Source: Trichoplax adhaerens (lineage: Eukaryota; Placozoa; Uniplacotomia; Trichoplacea; Trichoplacidae). From it: 64,000 nt of DNA. Both the position numbers and the translations under genes were made by a program. The notes under the pieces are model-generated. The model searched no databases. It saw only the letters and a program-made list of their open reading frames with translations, and was not told the DNA's origin. The stretch lies in NCBI RefSeq assembly GCF_000150275.1, contig NW_002060944.1, positions 1,021,072-1,085,071 of the forward strand, in the 5' to 3' direction. Positions 51,195 through 62,202 of this stretch are shown here, piece after piece. Each line of letters opens with the position of its first letter. The stretch's first letter is position 1.

Positions 51195-52340
51195 TTATAA
51201 CTGATACGGGCCAGCACTATCAAGGCGTTCAATTTGATCAAATCGAGAGTAGTCAATATTTAATCGACCATAACGATCTCTTGAAGCAATATTTTGAAAA
51301 TAAGAACCAAAAATAATTTCATGAGGTTTATAGGAAGTTCGATATTGCGTTGTCTGTCCTGTGCTTTCAACAATGCCTTCAATAATGACAACCAGTTCGG
51401 CATTTTTTGCAAATAAATCATCGGCGGTCATGTCATGTAATGGACTTTGCCCATCAATAGGATGGCATACGACTAACGGAGTTAATAAATGAATGTAGCT
51501 AGGTTCAAATTCAATTAAAAAGGGTTCATTCATGAGAATTTCACCTTCTTTAGTAATAGTATCTTTATATAACAGTCCATAAATCTGAACTTCACAGATC
51601 GGATTTCTTCGCAGATCGCCGATACGAATCATTAAATTGAGGACATCATTACGCAAAGAAACAACAGCTCGTTTACTAGCGGTCAATGTTTTCGTTCGAT
51701 ATTTCGCTTGAGATAACTTGGCGAAAAAAATGCCAAGTGCGAAAGAATCAATCAAGTATCCAAGAATGGTCTGCAATTGTAGTAGAAATATCCCTTCCGG
51801 ACATTTTTGTGTGACAGCTCGTACACCATAACCAATTGTTGTTTGCGTTTCAATTGAAAATAATAATGATTCCCAAAATCCATCGCAATTTTGTACACAC
51901 GGTGTATAATTTCCTATGTGATGCCAGAGTTGATGTTGAGGTAAAAAATCGCCACGTAAATAGCCCATAATCCACCATAAAAAGCCAAAGATCCACCAAC
52001 TGATAACATAAGCAACAAAAAATACGATAACATTGGTTCTTATAGGAGCATTCATAATAGTAGTAAATAAATCGCGGCCATACCAAGACCAGCGATTGGG
52101 TACTTGTCGCTTGACATTGATAGCACCGTTTTTTTCAATTAATCGATTCAAAGTTCGATAATTGTGGCCAGGATTTTTTAGCTTGGTTCCGTTGGTGGTT
52201 AGTTTTAAATTTGCATAATTAATGTCACTTTTATCATTCTTGGCTTTAAGTGTACAAGATGATGATGATGATGATGATTTATTCTTGGGATTATCTGTAG
52301 GGGAATTGTTGACTGCCTTGTTACTCATCCTATCGTACAA
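51195..52340 (-). CDS. Inward-rectifier potassium channel (Kir family), intronless
   Basis: A single 381-codon frame. Domains: an N-terminal Ser-rich segment (run of seven Ser from an ATC/TCA-type repeat near 52260), slide-helix region RWSWYGRDLFTTIMNAPIR, TM1 at about residues 102-127, P-loop with SIETQTTIGYG (GYG 170-172), TM2 at about 184-206, then the cytoplasmic domain (VVSLRNDVLNLMIRIGDLRR, CEVQIYGLL, FLIEFEPSYIHLLTPLV). Cys148 and Cys180 flank the pore at the spacing of the conserved Kir disulphide. TM2 carries Asp198 (GYLIDSF) at the rectification-controller position, which predicts strong inward rectification by polyamine/Mg2+ block. Kir channels are tetramers gated by PIP2 in the plasma membrane. 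Two possible starts (Met1, Met5); Met1 is taken. Which Kir subfamily it belongs to is not clear. Confidence 0.96.
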   Translation of the reverse strand: MYDRMSNKAVNNSPTDNPKNKSSSSSSSCTLKAKNDKSDINYANLKLTTNGTKLKNPGHNYRTLNRLIEKNGAINVKRQVPNRWSWYGRDLFTTIMNAPIRTNVIVFFVAYVISWWIFGFLWWIMGYLRGDFLPQHQLWHHIGNYTPCVQNCDGFWESLLFSIETQTTIGYGVRAVTQKCPEGIFLLQLQTILGYLIDSFALGIFFAKLSQAKYRTKTLTASKRAVVSLRNDVLNLMIRIGDLRRNPICEVQIYGLLYKDTITKEGEILMNEPFLIEFEPSYIHLLTPLVVCHPIDGQSPLHDMTADDLFAKNAELVVIIEGIVESTGQTTQYRTSYKPHEIIFGSYFQNIASRDRYGRLNIDYSRFDQIERLDSAGPYQL

Positions 52341-54004
52341 TACAACAATTGATGATGTAGAATGGTGTGTGCTGTAGCCGTGTAATTTCTTCCTCCTCCT
52401 CCACCTCTACAGTATCTAGTTCCTTTCCCTTTGCTATCTAGATAATTGCTTTGTCTTCTTTCCAATCCAAATCACAGTTGTTCAGGATGTCTTGAATGGT
52501 ATTGGGTTAATCTTGAAGGCAAAGGACATTCGTTACTTCCGTTCCTTTACTCACTGGATGAATTCAACTGCAATCTCAAGTGGATAGAGTGGTTTTTTTG
52601 GGTGTGATTCTTCTTGGATTTCTTGACTACCGAAAAAGTCAATTTCCGCCTTTTCTAGCTAATAACAAGGATCATTTAACTTGCAATCCAAATCAATTTT
52701 CCAAACACTTCTTCCGGATAAGTTCAGCTAATTTGTTTTGGATAATCCGCCCAGCGTTAAGACCATCCACGGACTCGGTGGGACCACAGTCTGCGATTGA
52801 ATACTAATTCCTTCGTTGGCACGAGTGAAGCAAAGTCAAATGACGCCCTAACGTCGGTAGAAGCGTCGTTTTGTACTGGCTGCAGGTCAACCTTGTGTTG
52901 TGGTCAACCTTTACGTATGACAACAGCAACGCGCCATCAATGACTATGATACAGTCCTGAATAGAGAACAGTCACCCCATGTCAACATCATTTGTATGAA
53001 AAACAATAGCACCAACAATAGCTATAATTCCAAATCAATAACATTGTATATGACGTAAAGCATTGAGGTCTACGCTACTGTGACGTACCATACGCATCAT
53101 ACTCAACGACTAGTGGATTTCACCACCACTCATTTCGACTGTACGATCGCCATCAAGTAACAAGTGCTAGCTTGGATTGTCACTACGATTCTACAGGGAG
53201 TGTATACACACCAATGCATTTGTTTGCATGCGGTATATTTCTATATTCTACAGAGACAATATACATTGTTGGTATATGTTGTAGAATAGAATGAATGAAC
53301 GAATTAATTAGAAATGTCACAGGGAATATTCAACAAGAAAATTCATTTTGTCAGGATTGCTCAATGCTCACTGGAAACTCTCTTAGGTCTCCACCTCTAG
53401 TGCTCACTGGCTGGTACTACCAGGGGTGTAGTCGGCAGGCTTTCATGGCTATTCTGTACTTTGGTAAATAGAAAATTCCACATTGGACCTGCGTACGGTA
53501 TAGTGTCGTCGACATATGCGTGCTTTGTCGCGATAAAACATGACACAATATTGGACTGCGATACTATCCATTGCAGGCTGGCAGTCTATTTATGCAATTA
53601 CTTTATAGGACGCTATTGGACGAGTATCAATGGTACCAAGGACGATGATACCAACTACAATTGTACTGTCAGATAAAATAAAAATCATCATTCAACATTT
53701 CAATGCTCATAATTGAATTTATTGATTGATTGAATTTAATTCAATAATATTGATTTTATTGAATTATCGTTTAATTTTGAGCTGTACAGACTGCAACCAC
53801 TATTTACCATATGGTAGCTTTGCAGTTAGACATAACCGTGTAACCATGTACACTAGTGTGCAGTTCTACAGCAACAGATTTGGCTTTCATCATGGTAAAA
53901 ATGGCAAAATTGTGATGTTGACAATTCAACACGTTGGCCATGGCGAACATGCTCCAGTGCAGTGACTGTTTATCTATAAACAGAAAAAAGAAATTGGCGC
54001 AGGC
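52341..54004. other. 5' flank of Kir and spacer, no gene recognised
   Basis: The first 500 bp upstream of Kir are relatively GC-rich and pyrimidine-rich (cttcctcctcctccacctct near 52390), probably promoter and 5' UTR. The remainder has no recognised exon; frames of about 70-80 codons match nothing I know. Confidence 0.45.
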
Positions 54005-54680
54005 TCAGCAGGTACAGTGTAGCACGGTGCTGCGAGCGGCAGCGCTGTCAATCACTGTACGGTGAACTGTACAGTGAGTGTACTGTACACTACAGTACGG
54101 TGATTGACAGTGCTCCCGAATCACCCGGATGTAATGTACAGTGTACACTTGTACAGTCCTGTACTGTACGTTAGGCCCAGCCATAATAACCCCGATTACT
54201 CAATTACTCAGATGCTGTACGTTCATGTTATCATGATAGTCTATCTTCGGAGATATCCTTCTATGGGTATGTATACAGTATATAAATACTATACTGGAAT
54301 TTCAACGGATTACTGCACAACTTTGATTTTTGAACGAAGAGGAGACATCGAAAATAATCAGATTGTAGAGTACTGTACTGTACTGTACTGTGATTGGCCG
54401 GATGCACTGTGTACAGTACAGTACTGTACGTTAAGCCCAGCCATGATAACCCCGATTACTCAATTACTCAGATGCTGTACGTTCATGTTATCATGATAAT
54501 CTCTCTTCGGAGGTATCCTTCTATGGGTATATATAAATACTATACAGGAATTTCAACGGAATACTGTACAATTTTGATTTTTGAACGAAGAGGAGACATC
54601 GAAAATAATCAGATTGTACAGTACTGTACAGTACAGTACTGTACTGTGATTGACAGTGCGCCCCGATCACCCGGATGCAC
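54005..54680. repeat. GTAC palindrome cluster with a 260-bp direct duplication
   Basis: Runs of gtactgtac/gtacagtac and a motif gtgattgacagtgc with cccggatg (about 54097, 54391, 54646) flank two copies of a 260-bp unit; cccagccataataaccccga starts at 54176 and its second copy at 54436. A frame with PDYSITQMLYVHVIM and IFERRGDIENNQIV stays open in both copies but ends in repeat-encoded Tyr-Cys-Thr-Val. It lies 280-950 bp 5' of B9D1. Confidence 0.7.
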
Positions 54681-54749
54681 TGTACTGTACACATCGCGGG
54701 ATCCGGGTGCGGGCTATTGTCATTCATACGGGACCGTAATTGAGGGAAA

Positions 54750-54778
54750 ATTAGGGTGGAGATCAACTCCACCCTAAT
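54750..54778. repeat. Perfect hairpin, 12-bp arms
   Basis: attagggtggag and ctccaccctaat enclose a 5-nt loop (atcaa). It lies about 180 bp before the B9D1 start codon. It does not match the histone 3' stem-loop consensus. Function unknown. Confidence 0.6.
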
Positions 54779-54958
54779 CATCGTGGCGCGGATCGACAGA
54801 CGAATGGACCAACGAAACACATCAATCAATCAATATACTGTAACTCTGTAAGTAAAATGGTACTGGAGCACAACGTTCAGAATTACCAAATGCGCATGGT
54901 CAGTGCAGTTTAAAATTGAATGTTTCCATAGAAATTCCAACTCCAATCATCAGCAGCA

Positions 54959-56663
54959 ATGGCGGCACCGATGAATTCTCCAGTATTTTATCTGTTTGTC
55001 ACCGGCCAAATTGAGACTGCTTACGTAAGATGGAATAGTGAAGTTGAACAGCAGATTGATTAGTTTTGATTTCGTACCAATACCAATTTAGAATCATTCT
55101 TATCAATTGACTACTGCGCCAATGTGATAATTAATTCTTTTTATGCTATCGGTTAACTTTCGCACCGAAATAACATTATTACGGAATAAGTAAAATATCA
55201 GAAACTGATAAAATTTCCCTCTCTTTTTTACCTAATGTTCATTTAGAGGATTATAAATGATAGTTGATATGAAAGAAGGGCATACTTTAACTTATAGAAA
55301 TATCATTAACTTTGGTATTAACGCTCTATAACTGCTAATGGTTGTAACTTCATAAAGATTCGTATGTCAAATAGATATATGACCCAATAAAAGCCAATTT
55401 GATATTAATTACATGTATACCTTTTAATTCAGTTTCCAGAATTCAATGACCTATTCGCTAAATATACTTTTGTTTATGGCCAAGACTGGGTTGTAACAGC
55501 GGTAAGCTTCGCCATAGTACTTCATAGTCTCCTAGTTGTACGAAAAGACTACAGTTTTTTAAGTGTCATCTTTATACATACCACTAGAAGTACACGTAAA
55601 ATTGGTAACTTGCACTGTAAGTGTAACTTAGTGAACACAAGTCCGATCAAATGTTGTAAACTTCTATTCTAGATTATATTTAATATATTTATGTAAGCGT
55701 GATAAAGTTTAATTAGACTACTATTTCGCGATTTGTCGTATTATTACTTCAAATAGTTGCGGTAGAGATATAATCTTTTGAAGAGTTATTCGCATTTGTT
55801 TATTATACTGTATGATGGACTAGGGACTAGAAGAAGGAATAACACAAACCACACGTAAGAGTTTCGATGGCAAGCAACTATTCATATGGAATTTCCCCTT
55901 AAATATAACGTTCAAAAGCACTAATCCATTTGGATGTAAGTATAGTACTTTACCGAATCGATATCTCTTTTCAAAGTGTTGTATTTTATCCGGTTTGTAA
56001 ATGTATTCCTTTATAACGCTAAGGGCCTCAGTTGGTGTTGAGCGTTTATGGTCAGGATGTTTTTGGTAATGATGTGGTCCGTGGAAATGGAGCAATTCAC
56101 ATTCCAATATCTCCGGGAAGGTGAAGTAGCCTTATAAATTTACGATATCATCTCCCTTTCGGTTTATACTTTTAGTCATCCATAACGGTAGTGCCTATTA
56201 TTTGATAGTCATGTTCGTGAAGTGCCAATGTTTGTCCCAGAATCTTCATCGCAATTACAGAAATTGACTAGGTATGCCCACAATTAGTTGTAAAACACGC
56301 TTAAAAGCCAACAAAAATCATTTATATGGCTATTGTACAATTAGCTGGCTCCTAGGTCGAAGACCAGATTACGTAGATCCGACAATAGTAGCTCAAAGTG
56401 AAGGAAGAGAAGGTACACACTATATTAAAAGTATTAAAATTAACTGCAATAAATCCCTTCCCATACAGTCATTTAATATACATGATATTGCCTTTAAAGT
56501 AACTCGCGTACGATCTCAAGGCTCAATTAAAGTTATCTTCAATGTGAATATGATGGATTTAAGAACTATGGGCTACGACAATGGTGCAGGTTCTAGTATA
56601 ACTACAAATGCTACAACGCAAGCCAATACTACTCTAAATATGACAGCAACTACTCCTCGCTGA
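54959..56663 (+). CDS. B9D1: B9 domain-containing protein 1 (B9D1), ciliary transition zone
   Basis: Seven exons: 54959-55024, 55433-55501, 55824-55935, 56024-56120, 56209-56271, 56345-56412, 56500-56663; 212 residues (human 204). Start [19 protein letters not shown] resembles the human start (FLLMVNGQVE). B9/C2-like domain blocks: [105 protein letters not shown] and [16 protein letters not shown]. The C-terminal Thr-rich tail is lineage-specific. B9D1 works with B9D2, MKS1 and tectonic proteins in the MKS complex at the base of cilia, which fits a ciliated animal. Exon 2 uses the first of two nearby AG acceptors, since this restores FPEF as in the family. Confidence 0.95.
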
Positions 56664-59462
56664 ATCTTTTATTTAAACTTAATTATAGTAAGAGTTATCT
56701 TGGACTTGAAAGTAGTATTATCAGCGTATAAGAATTTCGTTTAATTGGACTCAATATAAGATTGCTAAGCAATTAATAGCGTCATTATTTGCGCCTCTAA
56801 TGCTACACTCTACTGTATAGGATAATACATTTAATTACGAAATAAGTAAGTCTTTAATGCAGTTCAAATATATATGTAATTATATAATTATACACTACTG
56901 TTTGATATCGCTACGAAGAAAATGTTATTCTGCTCCTTACCTTAAATATCAAATGATATGCAGGGATATGGTATTGCATATGGCAGCTATAGAACAAATG
57001 CGAACCTAATTGTTTAATAGAACACAAGAGAATAATTTGTACGCTTACATTACATCGTCAAGGGGCTAAGTACACGATGTCAATGTAGTATTACTTCTTA
57101 TTAAACTTTTCTATACCTACATTAAGATGCTATTATTGCCAATTACATGTAATCGTACAGATTTTCATCATATGTAGGTCGTAAATGGCATTTCCAATAA
57201 TTTTATGTCTTATCGATTCGATATCAAGCACAATACATGTGAATTTTTCGTTTAAGCGATTTTGCATAATGTAAATATATGTTCAATACTGCATGTCTAC
57301 GATTGATTGAGAATTAATTATATGCAATATCAGCGAGAAAAGTATTGCATTCAAAATTTGCACCTCTCAATCAACAAATAATTACTTATCATTCGAATAC
57401 TACTTTGAATTATCTCTATTGTAATATCTTTCAAGTTTAATTCCATCGATATCTAGCAAACACTTATTTAAAATGTTGTCTTGTGTATAATCAAGTATCC
57501 ATTACTATATAAACTTTTATGATGTGGAAAATAACCTTGCGCTGTCTGGATTATAATTTGTTCACCTGTGCATATATTGAGTGGTCATTAAAAGAAATCA
57601 TTTGAACAAGGTATCAGGAAAAATCGATTCTGGCATTACCTCTTCTAAATAAAATTTCATATAATTTAATTTCATCTGGAGTATTGAAATTATCGACTGT
57701 TTGAAAGCCTTATAGATGTGAACATGATTTATCTATTCAGTCACATAATAAAAATTTCATCTTTATAATAATTAATTTGTGTGATCGTCGAAGTAAACTA
57801 AAAAGTTATAACCTTGGGATCCAATATTAGTTTGTGATATCTCTTTTGCTTATTTTATACTTCATCGATTAGTAAATTACAAAAGATTTTAATGCTAAAA
57901 TAAGATTCATAAAAATCCATTATGTAAAGATGACGATAAGTAATTAGTATAATACTAGCATAATTTAGTATGCTGTAATTAAGTTAATATCTTTAATAAA
58001 TATCAAAAAATAACCAGAAACTTAGGCTTTTATAATTTATTTTGCAAGATTATTTTACGCTATTGTAAATTAGATTTAATACTCTAAGCTATTATGCTAG
58101 TAATATAAATAGCGTAACTCTCAAATCTTAGCTATTTTCTAGCCTAAGTCAAACCTTAGACTCTTTATTAGTAGTAAGATAATATCTTTAAACCCTGGTA
58201 ATTCACATTAATGTACATTATGCTATTATATAGCATGATACTAATGTTTTAAACTTCGCGTCACGACCTAAGATAGTAATTCGTAAGTCTATTTTACAAA
58301 ATTATAATAAAAGTCTACAGTATATTCTATATTTGTACTATAAACAATCTTGCCAGCGTTGTTTAATCTCTAAAATTAGAATCTTGTTTTATACGATATT
58401 TGCTACTAAATAATTTAGGGCTGACTATAAGTTTGATTTTAGAGTGCAATAACCAATATCAATTATATATTAATATATGACACAATAAGAGGGTGGAAAG
58501 AAAATAAATATTGTCTCTTAAAATTACGTTAGATACATACATACGCGTATATCTACTGTATATATTGTAAATATGACTATGTAAGGCTCATTTAGCAGAA
58601 TTTTTTGGATAGATGACGGCTTATATCATAAAACGTATGTTTTACATTGCAAAGTCTATACCCGCATATGAGCTGAAATTTCTATGGCAACGGATCTTGT
58701 CAATTTACTTAGTTTCACTTATTATGAGAATTATATTATAATGATACGCGTGAACTTGATTATAATATCGCTAACTGCAATTTCCGTGGCTTCAAGCATT
58801 ACAGTATTTATTCGTAAAATAAATTTACATTACTGATAACTACTATGAAATTAATCATTGAAAAATATGATGAGTAGGCATTCATCATTATATAGGGCTA
58901 TTTTAGCGGGAAATTAACCAATAATTACAATTTTAAAGGAATAACTACATTACTTAACATTTCAGTATATAACTACCGGGAACGACAGGATTTATTTTAG
59001 TTCTTTTCTACTAATTATTCAATCCTATCTTATAGGCATGGGCTACTCGATTAAAAATTGTCCCCCTGCCCTACTTTGTTTTCAATACCGTAGATCACAG
59101 CATGCTATAAATAAATTTATGATCCTACTCCCTCATCAACACTTTATGTTAACACAGGTATTCATTCATTGACGAACGATAATAGCAATTGGAAATACGA
59201 GTACTATAGAGGTAGAGTGGATCTCCATCGTTTCTTCTAATATTCAGAGTTTACTAGATACAGTAGTTTTATATATTATAGCTAGAGTAGTTGCTCAACA
59301 ATTCCTAGAAATTGAAAGTACAGTATAATTATTCCTCCTCGATCGAGTAAGTGACTGTACAGCGTTGGATAAGCGTGCGCCTAATACAGTATTTGACCAG
59401 CTCTATCGACCTGTTCACCACTCTGTACCAGTGAGAAACTAATTAAAGCCGCATCCTGCTCT
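56664..59462. other. Non-coding AT-rich region, no gene recognised
   Basis: About 2.8 kb of AT-rich sequence with few open frames. Nothing coding, no long repeat; isolated GTAC palindromes appear from about 59310 as the ZDHHC4 5' flank approaches. Confidence 0.55.
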
Positions 59463-59530
59463 TACGGTACAGTACAGATGAACTGTACAGTACAGTACTG
59501 TCCACTGTATCGTATCGTGCTGAGTACTGT
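59463..59530. repeat. GTAC palindrome cluster upstream of ZDHHC4
   Basis: acggtacagtacag, actgtacagtacagtactgt and gagtactgtag lie 240-310 bp before the ZDHHC4 start codon; same motif family as at 15.2, 20.4, 38 and 54 kb. Confidence 0.55.
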
Positions 59531-59771
59531 AGCAAACGCTGCCGTGGAAACAAATTTTGACTTGTTTACAGTTTCTGAATTGCAGATCTTTGCCCTCTGG
59601 TGCAACCTGATAGACATAGTCTGTTGTACTTTTAGCAATGTAGGATGATGATTAAACGAGCAATGTTGGTCAAGATTTGATCTAATTGTTGGCAGATTCC
59701 ACATTTACTTTCTGGATTAATGGACTGTTTTAGCTGTGCAAGTCCCACTTCTCCAACGAGTCTGTAAAATT

Positions 59772-61432
59772 ATGGATTTTCTGACATTAGTAGCTGGATA
59801 TTTCACCATTCTTACTACAATTACGATAATCTACTCGTGTGGCTGTGGAAGAACGACCAGTCAACGCTTAGAGGAAAGATTAGAAAGGGTAAAAAATCAC
59901 GTTATGTGCGAGTATCACTTAGATCAAGCAAGGATGCATTTATCCTAGTTATGTTCACGCTTCCTTTCATTGATGCCCGTATTGTGTACAGTATATCATG
60001 ATTATCATAACTTACGATCAATATGAACGGGACCGATTTCGCATCCGGTCCCGTTCAAATATACTGTACAGATCGACGTTTATGATTCGAGTCTTTATAG
60101 TACTGAATAAATGACATTTTTGTAATATTCACATATTTATTTAAATAGCCTGATTATATAGTTAATCAGAATTATTATTTTTCAGGGCCTTGCTTACGTA
60201 ATCAAGAAGACTATTAGCTTTTTACCGCTCTCACTACAGACGGCTATAAGTGCACTCTATACTAATTTCGTGCTGAAAAGGTAATGTTAGTTGATACTAG
60301 ATTGCAATATCGTAACGCTACTTTGCACCGGTATATACTCGTACAGTATCATCACTAAGATTCTTGAGTAAATCTAGACGTAATGCTTACTGCAGTTATA
60401 TGCAGTACTAGCATGAGCTCAATGATAACCAGTAGTTTTAAAATGATCTTTTAATCAACTTACTGATAATATGCTTTATATGCTTTTACGATGTCTAGCA
60501 CATTGACCGCCTTGATTTTCTTTCTCTTAGGAATCGATTTTATCAATTCACTTATATTACACTGGTTGCAGTGGGATATTGGATTTTTATTTTTCAAATT
60601 TGTCCACATTTGCCTTGCGACGATGTGGCTGAACATCACAAGACTGTTACTGCTTCTATGATATTGACCAATCTATTATTCTTTACCCTTCTTTCCTATA
60701 TCGATCCAGGCGTTATAAATAAGCGCAATCATGATCGATACACGAAAATGTATCGTTATGATGAGCAACTTTATTCCAAAAATCGTTGTACATCATGCGA
60801 TTTTATTAAACCTGCAAGATCCAAGCATTGCAGTAAGTTACCTGTATTGATAGACTATGACTAGATTTATGTAGATTACTTAATCGTCGTCAGACGAATA
60901 TTTACAACTGTAACGCAAACTAAGTACGCCATTAACCTTGTAAATATTTTGATTGATTATAGCCTATTGTAACCATTGCGTGGCAAGATTTGATCATCAT
61001 TGCGTATGGGTCAATAATTGCATTGGGCGAAGGAATATCGCATATTTTATTGGATTGTTGATATCATTACTAACTATATGTATTTATGGTACGATTATTA
61101 TTTTTCGAATATTCTGTTGTATTGTGGATAAGCAAAAGATATTTCTAGCTGCCTATGTCGATCCAATTTCTGGAGAATTGAAATCTATGACGTTATCAGT
61201 CGTTTGTCAACATCTCTTTATGGAGTATCCTTTAATAGCACTATTACTAACTACTCTTTTTATGCTCATTTTTGCACTAGGAGGATTTACTATCTTTCAC
61301 ATTTATTTAATATTTCGTAATATGACAACAAATGAATATTACAAATATAAGAAAATGGGAATTCCATCACGTAAACATTTTTATTCTGAGGGTATTGTCT
61401 ATAATATTTTTCATTCGCTTTCGTCAAGGTAA
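59772..61432 (+). CDS. ZDHHC4: DHHC palmitoyltransferase, ZDHHC4-like
   Basis: Four exons: 59772-59888, 60186-60280, 60531-60832, 60963-61432; 327 residues (human ZDHHC4 344). The start [11 protein letters not shown] matches the human MDFL start and forms the first membrane helix. A luminal/helical part has [20 protein letters not shown]; then YIDPGVINK. The cysteine-rich domain runs [39 protein letters not shown], with the DHHC catalytic motif intact in exon 4 and the intron falling inside the CRD. The TTNEYY motif follows TM4. Integral ER/Golgi-type enzymes of this family transfer palmitate to cysteines of client proteins. The 3' end is not certain: the stop follows HSLSSR directly, but CAAG|GTAATT at 61427-61428 is a usable donor and could add a short last exon. 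Confidence 0.93.
60024..60057. mobile_element. Perfect hairpin form of the ATGCGAAATCGGTC element
   Basis: Arms tgaacgggaccg (60024-60035) and cggtcccgttca (60046-60057) are exact reverse complements around atttcgcatc. Arm plus loop equal the reverse complement of the core found at 4008 and 45897. It lies in the first intron of ZDHHC4. Confidence 0.55.
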
Positions 61433-62202
61433 TTAAAGGAAAGCCCTAACTATCAATAAAACTCTCAGTTCTCGCCTAAGATGATTGTGAAATTGACTCA
61501 CTGTATCTTTCTTCAGAAAGATTAATTATAATGACAGTATTAAATGCAGCCAAAAACTTCTACCACGTTTTATTCGTGTAGCATGCATCTAACTATATCA
61601 CTTACCTCAGGTATACTACATTGCGACGCAAAGTTGTAGTAATTTCTAAGATACCTGATGCAAATTATTCGTCAGACTATTGTACTAGTAGCTGTTGTAG
61701 GTACTGTCATCAATTACTATAAGAAATCCTCCTCACATGCTTAGCAGCTAAGAGCAAATAGCTGCTGCATACTCGAAGATTAAGCTTCAGATCTGTAAAA
61801 AATATCAATCATATTAATATACTGTGCTCCATAGCATCGTGAGATAGGACTACAATATACTCGCAGCGTAACCTTTCAAGATAGAGCTAGAAATTTCTCT
61901 AGATATATCCGAAAAAGGGAACAAAATGTCTATTGCTCTTTGTAAATAAGACCTTACAGGTAGCAAATGAAATGGATAGAGTAGATCAATAGCTAATTCA
62001 AGGCAGAGTAGACTAGTGCAGCTCGTACAGTAGCCAATAGGCTAGTATAAACTAAGTAATTTTATTAGTGTATTGGAATCAATACCATCGCTACTCTGTT
62101 CTGAGACCATAATCAATTCTAGTAACAAGTACTGTACACTACATAAAACTTAAGTGCGCACACTCAAATCCGAGCTGGGCATACCCGCGAAAAATTGCAA
62201 TC
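61433..62202. other. Spacer between ZDHHC4 and POLD2
   Basis: No exon recognised. GTAC-type motifs at about 62023 and 62130 lie 70-180 bp before the POLD2 start codon. Confidence 0.5.

Noticed and set aside
51077-51316. 79-codon plus-strand frame
   Set aside because: Overlaps the 3' end of Kir on the opposite strand; shadow of that gene.
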